A stretch of DNA of 64,000 nucleotides from Streptomyces uncialis (GCF_001905345.1 NZ_LFBV01000010.1:723238-787237); one strand, 5' to 3'; shown: positions 40,896 through 49,839, counted from the stretch's first letter. Made by a program: numbers and translations. Notes: generated by a model from the letters alone, not told the origin.

Positions 40896-41264
40896 TCAGC
40901 GCGCGAAGAGCGGCAGCCGTGCGGCGGTCTTGGGCACGTCCAGCGCCCCCTGGCAGACGTCCAGTACGAACCGCTCGGCCTCGTCCACGTCGAAGGCCGG
41001 GTCCAGCGGATGTCCGTTCAGATGCAGGAAGACCCAGGTCGCGTACCAGGCGAGCCGCTTGTTGCCGTCGACGAGCCCATGGTTGCGAGCGACGGACTCC
41101 ATGAGCGCGGCGGCCTTATGCCAGACGTCCGGGTAGGCGTCCTGTCCGAACACACTGGACTGGGGGCGGGCCAGCGCGGAGTCGAGCAGACCGTAGTCCC
41201 GGACCTCGGGGGTGCCCAGACGTTCCGCGAGACGCATCAGCTCGGGAAGCGTGAGGTACTGCAT
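40896..41264 (-). CDS. doc: Doc-type toxin (Fic fold)
   Basis: A 122-residue Doc/Fic-fold protein. The core NHGLVDGNKRLAWYA matches the Doc loop HxFx[D/N][G/A]NKR, with Leu in place of Phe and with His, Asp, Asn, Lys and Arg kept. Phage P1 Doc phosphorylates and inactivates EF-Tu; the same activity is likely but untested. The start is separated by a single base from the stop of the antitoxin gene, so the two are coupled. This is the second Fic-fold protein in the window, unrelated in length to the one at 16.8 kb. Confidence 0.88.
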   Translation of the reverse strand: MQYLTLPELMRLAERLGTPEVRDYGLLDSALARPQSSVFGQDAYPDVWHKAAALMESVARNHGLVDGNKRLAWYATWVFLHLNGHPLDPAFDVDEAERFVLDVCQGALDVPKTAARLPLFAR

Positions 41265-41265
41265 C

Positions 41266-41463
41266 TCAGGCCAGCCTCCTGTTCAGCTCCTCGCTGACGG
41301 CCAGCACATGATCGGCAGCCTCGTTGAACAGCCGGGCGTGCTCGTTGATCGCCTTGACCACCGCGTCATGGACGAAGGACTGCATGCTTCTGCCCTCGGC
41401 TTCGGCTCGCTCACGCAGGGAGTCCAGCTCCTCGTCCGTGAACCTGACATTCAGACCAGCCAT
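41266..41463 (-). CDS. Antitoxin with ribbon-helix-helix features, partner of Doc
   Basis: A 65-residue protein. The N-terminus LNVRFTDEELDSLRERAEAEGRS-like strand-helix-helix (residues 4-35) is a ribbon-helix-helix DNA-binding domain. The C-terminal helix (HARLFNEAADHVLAVSEELN) is likely to cover the toxin. It precedes the toxin gene on the same strand, the usual order for a type II module. Many doc partners are Phd-like; this one is RHH-like instead. Confidence 0.82.
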   Translation of the reverse strand: MAGLNVRFTDEELDSLRERAEAEGRSMQSFVHDAVVKAINEHARLFNEAADHVLAVSEELNRRLA

Positions 41464-41496
41464 ACTGCGAACGGTACAGCGTGGTACCAGGTGGTG

Positions 41497-43383
41497 TCAG
41501 GCCGGTTTCGAGGTCCGTATCCGGGTCGCCACCCACACCCCGACGACCGCCACCACGGCCATCGGCACGAACACCGCGACGAACGCGCCCGCGTTCGCCC
41601 CGGCCGCCGCCTGGGACGTGGCGGCCGCCCCGTGACCCGCCCCGATCTGCCCGCCGCCCAGCGCGGCGAACGCCGCGCCGCCGATCGCGAGCAGCATCAC
41701 GTTCGACAGCCCGTCGGACATCTGGAGCGCGGCGGAGTTGCTGCCCGCCTCGTGCGGCGCCGACAGCTCCAGCAGCAGCACACTCGTGGACGAGATCACC
41801 AGCCCCATCCCGAAGCACCCGAACGCCCACGCCACCGCCACGATCCACACCGGCACCGACTCGATCAGCACCGTCGGCGCGGTCGCGATCGACGCCGCCA
41901 CCAGCGCCATCCCGAACGACATCAGCCGGTGCCGGTACGGGACCACCCGGGGCCGCGACTGCACGAAGCTGCCTAGCGCCCAGGTCGCCCCGCCCACGGC
42001 CAGCGAGAGGCCCGCCATCATCGGTGACAGTCCGCGCTGGGTGACCAGCATCAGCGGGACGAACGACTCCGCCGCGATGAACGACCCCGCCGCCACCCCG
42101 CGCAGCAGCACCACGGACGGCAACCCGCGCGCCGCCCGGTAGGTACCGCGCGGCAGCAGCCCGAGGGCGGCCGGCACGAGCAGCGCCGCGCCCAGCACCC
42201 CCGGGATCAGCGACAGCCAGCGCAGATCCTGCGCCGCGTACTGCAACAGGCCCGCCCCGAGCGAGATCCCGAACGCCAGCCTGATCCGCCGCCCCGGCAC
42301 CACACCCCGGCCGCCACCCGCCCAGCGCTCCGTACGGCCCCGGCCCTTCGTCCGACCTGCGGTACGGCCCGGGACGCGACCTGAGGTTCGGCCCTGCGTA
42401 CGGTCCGTGTCAGTACGGTCCGTGTCAGTACGGTCCGTGTCAGTACGGTCCGTGTCAGGACCCTTCCCGGCCACGGCCACGGCAGCTGTCACGGCCACCG
42501 GCACCGACGCCGGGTCCGCGGCGGGGGCGGGGGGCGATCCGGGGTCCGGGGCGGACTCGGGGGCGGCCTCCGCCGGGCCCGACGCGCGGCTGCGTATCTG
42601 GGGCAGGGCGAGGGCCAGCGGCACCAGCACCAGCGCCGGGATGCCCAGGAACACCCATCGCCAGCCCAGATGCTCGGTCACCAGGCCGGACACCAGCGGC
42701 CCCACCACCGACGGGATCACCCAGCTCGCCGCGAACGCCGCCATGATCGACGGCCGCAGCCGCTCCGGGTACGCCCTGCTGACCACCACGTACAGCGCGA
42801 CGATCACCAGTCCGCCGCCCAGCCCCTGGACCGCCCGGCCCAGGATGAACAGCCACATCGCCCCGGCCGTCCCGGACAGCGCGAGCCCGGCCCCGAAGGC
42901 GACGATGCCCGTGGCGAGCGGCCCCAGCGGTCCCCGGCGGTCGGCCCACTGCCCGGACAGCACCATGCCGAACAGGCTGGTGGTGAAGTACCCGGAGAAC
43001 GCGAACGCGTACAGCGACACCCCGTCCAGCTCCCGTGCCGCCACGGGCATCGCGGTCCCCACGGCCGTCGCCTCGAACGCGATCAGCAGCACGACCGAGA
43101 CGATCCCGACACTCAGCGCCCGGTACGTCCGCCCGAGCACCCCGCCCTCGTCGTCCGGCAGATCGCGGCCGGTCCCGGGGCGCGTACCGGCCACCGGCCC
43201 GTCACCGTCCACCGCCCGTACGGCGTCGGCGGCCGGTACGTCGGCGGCGACCCGCGCCGTACTTGCGGGAGCGGGCTTCGTGGTGGGCTTCGTGGCGGCG
43301 GCACCCGGGCCTGAGCCCCTGGTACGGGCGGTGGAACGTTCGGCGGCGGCGCCGTCGGGGTCGCTGGGGTCGAAGGGGCTCAT
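41497..43383 (-). CDS. MFS multidrug-type exporter with repeat-containing central loop
   Basis: A 628-residue major facilitator of the drug:H+ antiporter family (about 14 helices possible). The N-terminal 85 residues are a disordered Ala/Thr/Pro-rich cytoplasmic tail. Signature parts are FEATAVGTAMPVAARELDG, GMVLSGQWADRRGPLGP (the MFS A-motif) and FILGRAVQGLGGGL. The central loop (about 275-345) is expanded and holds four copies of DTDRT. The substrate is unknown. The ATG at 43383 is used; longer frames include unrelated sequence. It lies downstream of a divergent GNAT gene. Confidence 0.88.
   Translation of the reverse strand: MSPFDPSDPDGAAAERSTARTRGSGPGAAATKPTTKPAPASTARVAADVPAADAVRAVDGDGPVAGTRPGTGRDLPDDEGGVLGRTYRALSVGIVSVVLLIAFEATAVGTAMPVAARELDGVSLYAFAFSGYFTTSLFGMVLSGQWADRRGPLGPLATGIVAFGAGLALSGTAGAMWLFILGRAVQGLGGGLVIVALYVVVSRAYPERLRPSIMAAFAASWVIPSVVGPLVSGLVTEHLGWRWVFLGIPALVLVPLALALPQIRSRASGPAEAAPESAPDPGSPPAPAADPASVPVAVTAAVAVAGKGPDTDRTDTDRTDTDRTDTDRTQGRTSGRVPGRTAGRTKGRGRTERWAGGGRGVVPGRRIRLAFGISLGAGLLQYAAQDLRWLSLIPGVLGAALLVPAALGLLPRGTYRAARGLPSVVLLRGVAAGSFIAAESFVPLMLVTQRGLSPMMAGLSLAVGGATWALGSFVQSRPRVVPYRHRLMSFGMALVAASIATAPTVLIESVPVWIVAVAWAFGCFGMGLVISSTSVLLLELSAPHEAGSNSAALQMSDGLSNVMLLAIGGAAFAALGGGQIGAGHGAAATSQAAAGANAGAFVAVFVPMAVVAVVGVWVATRIRTSKPA
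42399..42458 (-). repeat. 15-bp coding minisatellite, four perfect copies
   Basis: TACGGTCCGTGTCAG is repeated four times head to tail inside the MFS central cytoplasmic loop, encoding DTDRT four times. The unit length preserves the frame, so copy-number change would alter the loop length without breaking the gene. Confidence 0.9.
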
Positions 43384-43669
43384 ATTCGCAGAGTAAGGGG
43401 CGACAGGGCCCTTGAACCCTGTCGGGGGTCGCGGCCCGGCTCCGCCCTTGGTCGTACGTCTCCCCCGCCGCCCCTCCCTCACCCGCCCGGACCCCGTACC
43501 CGGTACGGACCTCCCGCGAACGGGCTGACCTGTGTGCGTGCCATGCGGAACGCCGCCGCCCGGCCCGCACCGAAATCCGATGATCCGCTGGGAACCGGCT
43601 GCTAGGGTGACCGGCGTACCGCACCTCATGGCGGCCTCCCCTTTCTCTCTCTGCCCGGAGGCTTTCGTC

Positions 43670-44698
43670 ATGCCCTCGTCCCTGACTGTGCGTACCTTCC
43701 GCCGCGAGGACCGGGACCAGCTCACCGATCTGGTCAACTCCCATGTCGCCGCGGTCGTCCCCGGCGCGGGCGTCTCGGTCAACACCGTGATCAGCAGCCT
43801 TGAGCGACGCCCCGACGAGTACGTCACCGACCCGTGGGTCGCCGAACGCGTCACGCTCGTCGTCGAGCACCACCGCCGGATCGTCGCCGCCGCGCATCTG
43901 CTGCGCTACCGCGACGACTCCGAGGTCGGTGCCGACTACCGCGACACCGGCCACCTCGCCTGGTCCGTCCACCTCCCCACCACCGACCCCGCCGATACCC
44001 CCGACGCCCACACCGTGTCCGCCGCTGCCGCTGCCACCGATGGCGCGGGCTCCCCCGACGCGCACTCGACCGACGCGGTCATGGACTCCCCGCCGTACGA
44101 CGGGTCCGACCGGGCCGCCGGGCTGCTGATGTCCGCGTCCCTCGCCCAGCTCGACCGCTGGCGGGTCCGGGCCCGTCTCGCCGACGGGCAGCTGCCCGCC
44201 CCCGGTGTCTACGGCGTCCCCGAGCAGTGGCCCCATATCCGCGCGGCCCTGGAGCGGGCGGGCTTCGTCCACACCGGCGGCACCGAGATCCTGCTCCTCG
44301 CCCCGCTCCACGACCTCCCCGACCCGGGACGCGCCGCACCCCTGCCCGGCCTCACCGCGCACCGCACCCTCGGAGCGCACGGCACCCGGCTCACCGCCCG
44401 GCTCGGTTCCGACGAGCTGGGGTACGTCGAGCTCGACACCACCCTCGACCGGCCCGAACGGCACGCCCGCTCGGGGCGTACCGCCGATCTCGCCGACTTC
44501 GACGTGCGCGAGGACGCCCACCCGGAGCTCTTCCCCTGGCTGCTCGGCCGGGCCCGCGCCTGGCTGGCCCTCTGCGGCACCGACCAGCTGCTGACCTATG
44601 TCACACCCGACGAGACCGACGATCTGGCGGCGCTCACCGCGGTCGGGTTCCATGAGCTCACCCGCACGGCCCGGGGCTGGGAGCACCGCCCGTCCTGA
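43670..44698 (+). CDS. GNAT family N-acetyltransferase
   Basis: A 342-residue protein, probably two GNAT-like halves. The first, from SLTVRTFRREDRDQLTDLV, has an Asp/Ala-rich insertion around residues 100-145 and resumes at GLLMSASLAQLDRWRVRARL. The second ends in a conserved-looking WLLGRARAWLALCGTDQLLT. The ATG at 43670 has GGAGG upstream. Acetyl-CoA-dependent transfer to an amine is the family activity; the substrate is unknown. It is divergent from the MFS exporter and followed by a strong terminator. Confidence 0.82.
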   Translation: MPSSLTVRTFRREDRDQLTDLVNSHVAAVVPGAGVSVNTVISSLERRPDEYVTDPWVAERVTLVVEHHRRIVAAAHLLRYRDDSEVGADYRDTGHLAWSVHLPTTDPADTPDAHTVSAAAAATDGAGSPDAHSTDAVMDSPPYDGSDRAAGLLMSASLAQLDRWRVRARLADGQLPAPGVYGVPEQWPHIRAALERAGFVHTGGTEILLLAPLHDLPDPGRAAPLPGLTAHRTLGAHGTRLTARLGSDELGYVELDTTLDRPERHARSGRTADLADFDVREDAHPELFPWLLGRARAWLALCGTDQLLTYVTPDETDDLAALTAVGFHELTRTARGWEHRPS

Positions 44699-44720
44699 CC
44701 GCCCGCTCCGGGTCGGCCCC

Positions 44721-44756
44721 GGGTGGGACCCCGTCGTCGGTCACGGGGTCCCACCC
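44721..44756. terminator. Terminator between convergent genes
   Basis: A perfect 14-bp inverted repeat, GGGTGGGACCCCGT and its complement, with an 8-nt loop. It is followed by two near-perfect copies of CCCGGAACCCGCCCCGACAC (44757-44815). Confidence 0.85.
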
Positions 44757-44817
44757 GCCCGGAACCGCCCCGACACGGGCCCCACTCGCCCGGAACCCGC
44801 CCCGACACGGGCCGGAC

Positions 44818-45405
44818 TCAGTCACCGCCCCCGCCGCCACCACCGCTGGAGCCGTGGTCCGGGCCGTCGCTCCCACTCGCGCCATGGTCCGGGTCCAGAG
44901 CCCTGCCCATCCGGGCCAGGGCCCGCCCCAGGCCCGACGGAAGCGACGCGTTGTCGAGGGTCCGGGCCAGTCTTCTGTCCTTGAGCGCCGTGGAACCCTC
45001 GAAGACATGGGCGGGCCAGGTCCCTCGCGCCTGGGCCTGCGCCAACCGTCGGCGGCCCAGGGCGGTGACACGGTGACGGAAGCAGGTCAGCGACCCGTCG
45101 GACATCAGCTGAGCCCGGATGAGTACCACCTCCGGCCCGCGGCGGACGAAGTCCAGAAGAACGGCGATGTCGTCCAACTCGGCGCACAGCTCCGCCAGGG
45201 ACCGCTCCACGGGGTGGATCTCCCCCTGCTCCACGGGGGTGTCGCCAGGGCGGGCCCGGGAGCCCCGCACCTTGATCACGCCACGGTCCCGCAGTGTGAT
45301 CAAGGCCGTCTCGGCCACGCGCCGCCCGCCTCCGGCGAGAAACGCGATGTCGTAGAGGTCCAGGTCCCGTTGAGCGGGACCGGGGGGCTCGGGAGAAGTC
45401 GGCAC
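44818..45405 (-). CDS. TIGR04222-like protein
   Basis: A 195-residue protein. The segment LDLYDIAFLAGGGRRVAETA followed by LITLRDRGVIKVRG and IHPVERSLAELC matches the start of TIGR04222 family proteins, which usually continue into a membrane domain. Here the rest is soluble and ends in a Gly-rich SSGGGGGGGD tail, like the low-complexity tails of that family. The GTG at 45405 follows GGACGGAG; the frame extends to 45480. The function is unknown. Confidence 0.75.
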   Translation of the reverse strand: MPTSPEPPGPAQRDLDLYDIAFLAGGGRRVAETALITLRDRGVIKVRGSRARPGDTPVEQGEIHPVERSLAELCAELDDIAVLLDFVRRGPEVVLIRAQLMSDGSLTCFRHRVTALGRRRLAQAQARGTWPAHVFEGSTALKDRRLARTLDNASLPSGLGRALARMGRALDPDHGASGSDGPDHGSSGGGGGGGD

Positions 45406-45502
45406 GGCGGTACTCCGTCCATCCGGCTGATGTCGGTGTTCCTTGTGCCGGGTTATCACCGGTGACCGCCGTTCGTACACTTCGCCCGGCCGTTCCCACC
45501 GG

Positions 45503-46696
45503 TCAGGGGTTCTGGAACTTCACCTCCGGGTTGGCGGCGGTCGGTCCGGCGAGCACGGCACGCGGGGTGCCGCGCAGATGCTGGTCGAAGAACGCGGAGA
45601 CATAGGTCCGGGTGATCGCGATCGCTCTGGCGGCCGGGTACGGCTCACCGGGCAGACCGAAGTGCTCGCCGATCACGGGGGTGTCGGAGAAGGTCCCGTG
45701 GTTCGACCCGGAGACGGTGAGCCAGCGCTTCCAGCCGTTCAGGCCGGGCCATGTCTCGTCCCAGGTCCGGTCGGTGCCGCCGGGCCTGTGGACCTCGTCG
45801 TCGGTGCCGAGGAGCATGAACGGCCGGCCCTTCAGACCGCCCGCGGGCAGCTTCTCCCAGAAGGCGCCGTCCATGTTGATCCCCGCGCGGACCCGGTGGT
45901 CGCCCACCATCGCGGTGGCGGCTGACGCGCCGCCGATGGAGTGTCCGGCCATACCCACACGCCGCTTGTCTATCACCCCGGAGTGCCGCCAGACGGGGTC
46001 CGGGCCCGTGAGCCGGTCGAGGACGAACGACACATCCTTGGCCCGGGTCGTGGTGACCACACTCAGCGGTACCCCGCCCTGGTCCACCGCGTGGCAGGAG
46101 ACGCAGGTCAGGGTGCGGCCGCCGGGGACGGAGGTGCCGTACGACTCGTAGGCGTGGTCCAGGGAGGCCACGACATAGCCCCGGCTGGCCAGATCCTCGG
46201 CGAGATTGGTCTGGGTCCAGCGCGCGGCGCCGAACCCGGGCGACAGAATGACCAGGGGGTACCGGCCCTTGGACACCGGGGCGTCGGGCTTGCTGTGGGT
46301 ACGCATCCCGCTCAGGCGGTCGGCCGGGACGGCGCCCGACATCTCGAAGCCCTCCGCCATCAGCCGCGCCTCGTCGAGCGTGGCGTACCGGGCTGTTCCC
46401 GTCCCACCCTTGCCGGGACGGGCCGCCGGGTAGTGGAGGCTGACCATCAGCTCACGGCCGTCGGCGGTGGGGACCCAGGGGTCCCCACGGTCACGGTCCA
46501 CCAGGTGCAGCACCTTGCTGCCCACTCCGTACTTACCGGTGGGCGCGGGGAGTTGAGGGAACGCGGCGGACGCCGCCGGGGCCGGCGCGCCGGACGCCGA
46601 CGTGTCCTGAGCTGCTGCCGTGCCCACCATGCCGAGCGGCAGGGCGAGCGACATCGTGAGGGCGGCGGCGGTGGCCGCCCGACTCATTCGGATCAT
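45503..46696 (-). CDS. Secreted alpha/beta hydrolase (platelet-activating-factor-acetylhydrolase/lipase-like)
   Basis: A 397-residue exported hydrolase. The signal peptide spans residues 1-30 (MSRAATAAALTMSLALP, then AAAQ). The oxyanion region is LVILSPGFGAARW, the nucleophile is in MAGHSIGGASA, the acid in LLGTDDEVH, and the catalytic His in SGSNHGTFSDTP. This pattern is that of PAF-acetylhydrolase/chlorophyllase-type esterases. Starts at 46696 or 46687 are equally possible; neither has a strong ribosome site. It is monocistronic. Confidence 0.85.
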   Translation of the reverse strand: MIRMSRAATAAALTMSLALPLGMVGTAAAQDTSASGAPAPAASAAFPQLPAPTGKYGVGSKVLHLVDRDRGDPWVPTADGRELMVSLHYPAARPGKGGTGTARYATLDEARLMAEGFEMSGAVPADRLSGMRTHSKPDAPVSKGRYPLVILSPGFGAARWTQTNLAEDLASRGYVVASLDHAYESYGTSVPGGRTLTCVSCHAVDQGGVPLSVVTTTRAKDVSFVLDRLTGPDPVWRHSGVIDKRRVGMAGHSIGGASAATAMVGDHRVRAGINMDGAFWEKLPAGGLKGRPFMLLGTDDEVHRPGGTDRTWDETWPGLNGWKRWLTVSGSNHGTFSDTPVIGEHFGLPGEPYPAARAIAITRTYVSAFFDQHLRGTPRAVLAGPTAANPEVKFQNP

Positions 46697-46940
46697 GCGC
46701 TCAAGGTAGGCCGAGAGGCATGGAGACCACATCACACTCCGGTAGCCATTCCGCGATCCGGAAAGTCAGACCGTGGGGCTACGGCGACGTAGCTCTCAGG
46801 TATCCCCGGCACCCCGAAAGACAGCCCGCGGACGCCAACGGCGCTTTGTGAACGGCGGATTGCAGTCACATGGCATGGGTGTCCGATGTCTTGAGCCATG
46901 GCCCGGACCGCTCCTACGGTGATCACATCCGGTGACACCC

Positions 46941-47015
46941 GGCCGTGTGCCCGAGTGGTTGAGGGACTCGCCTGCAAAGCGAGTTACGTGGGTTCGATTC
47001 CCGCCACGGCCTCCA
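46941..47015 (+). tRNA. tRNA-Cys (anticodon GCA)
   Basis: A cloverleaf with acceptor GGCCGTG/CACGGCC, anticodon arm CTCGC-CTGCAAA-GCGAG (anticodon GCA), T-arm GTGGG-TTCGATT-CCCGC, and discriminator U73, a known identity element for Cys. The 3' CCA is encoded at 47013-47015, unlike the Leu tRNA in this window. Confidence 0.9.
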
Positions 47016-47045
47016 GAGCTGGTCCGACGGGGGCCAGCAGGGCAG

Positions 47046-47087
47046 AGCGGTCGGCGGGGCGGCGCGCGCCGCCGCCCCGCCACCGCT
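47046..47087 (+). terminator. GC-rich hairpin after tRNA-Cys
   Basis: GGCGGGGCGGC pairs perfectly with GCCGCCCCGCC, extended by AGCGGT/ACCGCT with one bulge. It is 31 bp past the tRNA and probably ends its transcript. The remaining gap to 47312 shows no gene. Confidence 0.7.
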
Positions 47088-47312
47088 CGCCTTCCGGCAC
47101 CGGCACCGGCCCGGGCCGAAGGCGGTCACGCTCCCCGGCGCCCGACGCGGGCCGGGTTCCTCAGGCACCATTCCCCTCCGCCCCCGGGTTCGGCCGCCTC
47201 ACGCGGGCGAACCCGGGTGACCTTCCCCGCGGACGGGGCGAAGCTCCTTCTCCGGGTGACCAGCGTGCGAGAAGCGCCCAGAAGCACGGTCGGGGGACAG
47301 GGCGTCCGCGTG

Positions 47313-47684
47313 TCAGCCGAGGAGTTCGGCCGCCTTCGTCATCGGTCCTCCCGCGTCACCGGTGTTGAGCGTTCCCGTCGGCTCGAACAACAGGATCGCG
47401 GTCTCCTCGTCCGCCATCGGGCAGTGTTCGACCCCCCGGGGAACGACGAACAACTCGCCGGGTTCCAGCACCACATCAGCGCCCCTGAGCTGGATGGTGA
47501 GCCGCCCGCTGATGACCAGGAACAGTTCATCGGTGTCCTCGTGCGTGTGCCAGACGAACTCCCCCTTCAGTTTGGCCAGCTTGACCTCGTAGTCGTTGAG
47601 CACGGCCACCTTCTTCTGCGACCACAGCTCGCTGAACAGCGACAGCTTGTCGGCGAGGTTGACAGGAGCAACGGGCTCGGACAT
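47313..47684 (-). CDS. Cupin domain protein
   Basis: A 123-residue single-domain cupin. The metal-binding motif 1 is WHTHEDTDELFLVISG (His, His, Glu), and motif 2 is PGELFVVPRGVEHCP with its His. The function may be isomerase, dioxygenase or sugar-binding; it cannot be assigned. The ATG at 47684 has GGAGGG upstream. It is divergent from an AraC-family regulator whose N-terminal domain is also a cupin, suggesting that the regulator controls it. Confidence 0.88.
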   Translation of the reverse strand: MSEPVAPVNLADKLSLFSELWSQKKVAVLNDYEVKLAKLKGEFVWHTHEDTDELFLVISGRLTIQLRGADVVLEPGELFVVPRGVEHCPMADEETAILLFEPTGTLNTGDAGGPMTKAAELLG

Positions 47685-47792
47685 GCGGCATCCCTCCATG
47701 AGGCCGGGCAACCGGGAGCGGCCTCTCAGGCCCCCCGGCCGGCGTCATGAGCCTCCCGCGCACGGACTCCACCGGTCTTGTACGTTCCTGGC

Positions 47793-48623
47793 ATGGCCTC
47801 CGACCGACCCCGTACGTCCATCAGCGCCTGGCGGCCGTCGGTACCCGGGATCGCGGAGGTCTTCCACGCGCACTTCACCGACCACGCGTACCCGGCCCAC
47901 ACCCACGACACTTGGGACCTGATGATCCTCGACGACGGCTCGGTGGACTTCGCACTCGACCGCCGCCGCCATGGGGCGACCGGTTCCACCAGCGTCCTGC
48001 TGCTGCCGCCCGGCGTCCCCCATGACGGCCGGACCGTCACGGCGTCAGGCTTCCGCAAGCGCAACCTCTACCTGGACGAGAGCGTGCTCCCGCAGCGTCT
48101 GGCCGGACGCGCGGTGGACGCTCCCGTCCTCAGCGACGGACCGCTGCGCCATCGGATCCACCGCCTGCACACCGCTCTCGTCCATGCCGGGGACGGGTTC
48201 GAAGCCGAATGCCGCCTCTCGTTCATCCGTGAACGGCTCCACCTGCACCTCGACGCGCTCCGGCCCCGCGAACCGGGGCGTGAGGCAAGCCGCCTCGCCA
48301 CCGGGCTGCGGGAGCTGCTGGACTCACGGATCCGCGCCGGTGTGTCCCTGAGTGAGGCCGCCGCCGTCCTGCACGCCCACCCCACCCACCTGATCCGCTG
48401 CTTCAAGCAGACCTACGGCCTGCCGCCGCACCGTTACCTGACCGGCAAGCGCGTCGATCAGGCACGGCGGCTTCTCCTCGACGGCCACCGGCCCGCCGGG
48501 GTCGCCGCCGACGTGGGGTTCCATGACCAAGCGCATCTGTCCCGGCACTTCACCCGCCATGTGGGCACCACACCCGCGCGATACCAGCGCACCCGCACCG
48601 GCAGCGCCCCGATCCCCACCTGA
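47793..48623 (+). CDS. AraC family transcriptional regulator
   Basis: A 276-residue regulator. The N-terminal cupin-like sensor (HAYPAHTHDTWDLMILDDGS) is followed by a C-terminal double helix-turn-helix: SLSEAAAVLHAHPTHLIRCF then YGLPPHRYLTGKRVDQARRL, ending at GFHDQAHLSRHFTRHVG. The ATG at 47793 is preferred; a TTG at 47778 is in frame. The 108-bp gap to the divergent cupin gene should contain the shared control region. Confidence 0.9.
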   Translation: MASDRPRTSISAWRPSVPGIAEVFHAHFTDHAYPAHTHDTWDLMILDDGSVDFALDRRRHGATGSTSVLLLPPGVPHDGRTVTASGFRKRNLYLDESVLPQRLAGRAVDAPVLSDGPLRHRIHRLHTALVHAGDGFEAECRLSFIRERLHLHLDALRPREPGREASRLATGLRELLDSRIRAGVSLSEAAAVLHAHPTHLIRCFKQTYGLPPHRYLTGKRVDQARRLLLDGHRPAGVAADVGFHDQAHLSRHFTRHVGTTPARYQRTRTGSAPIPT

Positions 48624-48690
48624 CCCGGCGTCGGTTCCCCCCATCACCTCGCCCCGAGCACCGGCCCGGCGAACCCGCGCGGACGAGGCG

Positions 48691-49839
48691 CTACCTCGCG
48701 CACTCCACCGGGACCGTCGTCAGCAGGGGCCAGGGGCGCCAGTGGGCGGCCGGGCCGTCCGTGTCCGTGGGGGTGTGCAGGGCGGCCGGATGGTCGGTGG
48801 CTCTCAGGACCGCGCGGACGGCCTCGGCCAGCCGGCCGGGCGCCCGCGCGGTGAGGTACCCGTCGTGGGCCTCGTCCAGGACGCGTTCACGGCGCAGCAG
48901 CCAGGTGGTGAACGCCAGCGCCGACACATCGGAGTTCAGCGGGGACAGCCGGCCGGTGGACCGGTGCCAGGACAGGATCTCGCCGGTGGCGCCGTCGACC
49001 ACGATGTCCGTGCCGTCCGCGAGATGGCCGACGGGGACCAGCCGGGTGGCGTGCGGCGGCAGTCCGGCCCAGCCGCCGTGGTGCTCGGTGAGGGTGCGCA
49101 GGGGAAGTCCCGGGAAGACATAGCTGTCGTCCTCCTCGGGGAGGCCGATGTCCTTCAGGAAGCGGCGCGTCGGCTCATGGGTGAGGGCGGCGGGCAGGTC
49201 GGCGTCCTCGCAGCGGGTGACGCGTCCGGCGCCGAACTCCTCGTCCAGCAGCCGCCCCGGGAGGTCGAGCCGGAGCTGGATGCCGGGGGTGGGGACCCGG
49301 GCCAGCGGGAGGATCAGGGCGGCGATCCACCAGAAGGCGGGCAGCTCCGCGCCGCGCATACCGCCCTGGAAGAGGGCCAGCAGCTCGTCGGTGGCACCGG
49401 AGGCGGCGGCGCGGCCGTAGCGGCTCTCGTAGGCGGCGAAGCGGCCCCGGGTCCGCTCCAGGTCGGCGACGGCCGACTCGAAGCCGAGCAGGGTCACCGT
49501 GTCGGGCGCCAGCGGGTCACCGGGGAGGCCGGGATCGGCCCGGCCGGGGTGGGGGCGGCCGGTCAGGAACAGCGCGCCGGTGCGGCCGTCGAGCGTCACC
49601 CAGGCGCCGGGACCGGGCGCCGAGAGCTCGCCGAGCACGAAGAGGTCGCGTGGCGCGGCGGGCACCCCCGCGAGGGTCGCGTACGTCCGCAGGCCCTGCT
49701 CACGGAGCACCGTGAAGCGGAACAACGGGCCCTCCCGCGCGGGCAGTCCGGCCCCGGTGAGGAACCGCCGGGTGCCCGCGTGGGTGAGCGACGGCGGCAG
49801 CCCGTGCTCGGTGAACCTGATCGTCTCGGTCGTGGCCAT
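48691..49839 (-). CDS. SUKH-4 family immunity-type protein, two tandem domains
   Basis: A 382-residue protein with two related halves. Each begins with a SUKH-4-like phrase: THAGTRRFLTGAGLP near residue 19 and THEPTRRFLKDIGLP near 225. Each continues with a beta-rich part and a Leu/Asp signature such as VPVGHLADGTDIVVDGATG. SUKH proteins neutralise polymorphic toxins (often nucleic acid deaminases or nucleases). No toxin gene is next to it, so it may be an orphan immunity gene or protect against a toxin encoded elsewhere or by competitors. The ATG at 49839 has GGGGG upstream. Confidence 0.82.
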   Translation of the reverse strand: MATTETIRFTEHGLPPSLTHAGTRRFLTGAGLPAREGPLFRFTVLREQGLRTYATLAGVPAAPRDLFVLGELSAPGPGAWVTLDGRTGALFLTGRPHPGRADPGLPGDPLAPDTVTLLGFESAVADLERTRGRFAAYESRYGRAAASGATDELLALFQGGMRGAELPAFWWIAALILPLARVPTPGIQLRLDLPGRLLDEEFGAGRVTRCEDADLPAALTHEPTRRFLKDIGLPEEDDSYVFPGLPLRTLTEHHGGWAGLPPHATRLVPVGHLADGTDIVVDGATGEILSWHRSTGRLSPLNSDVSALAFTTWLLRRERVLDEAHDGYLTARAPGRLAEAVRAVLRATDHPAALHTPTDTDGPAAHWRPWPLLTTVPVECAR

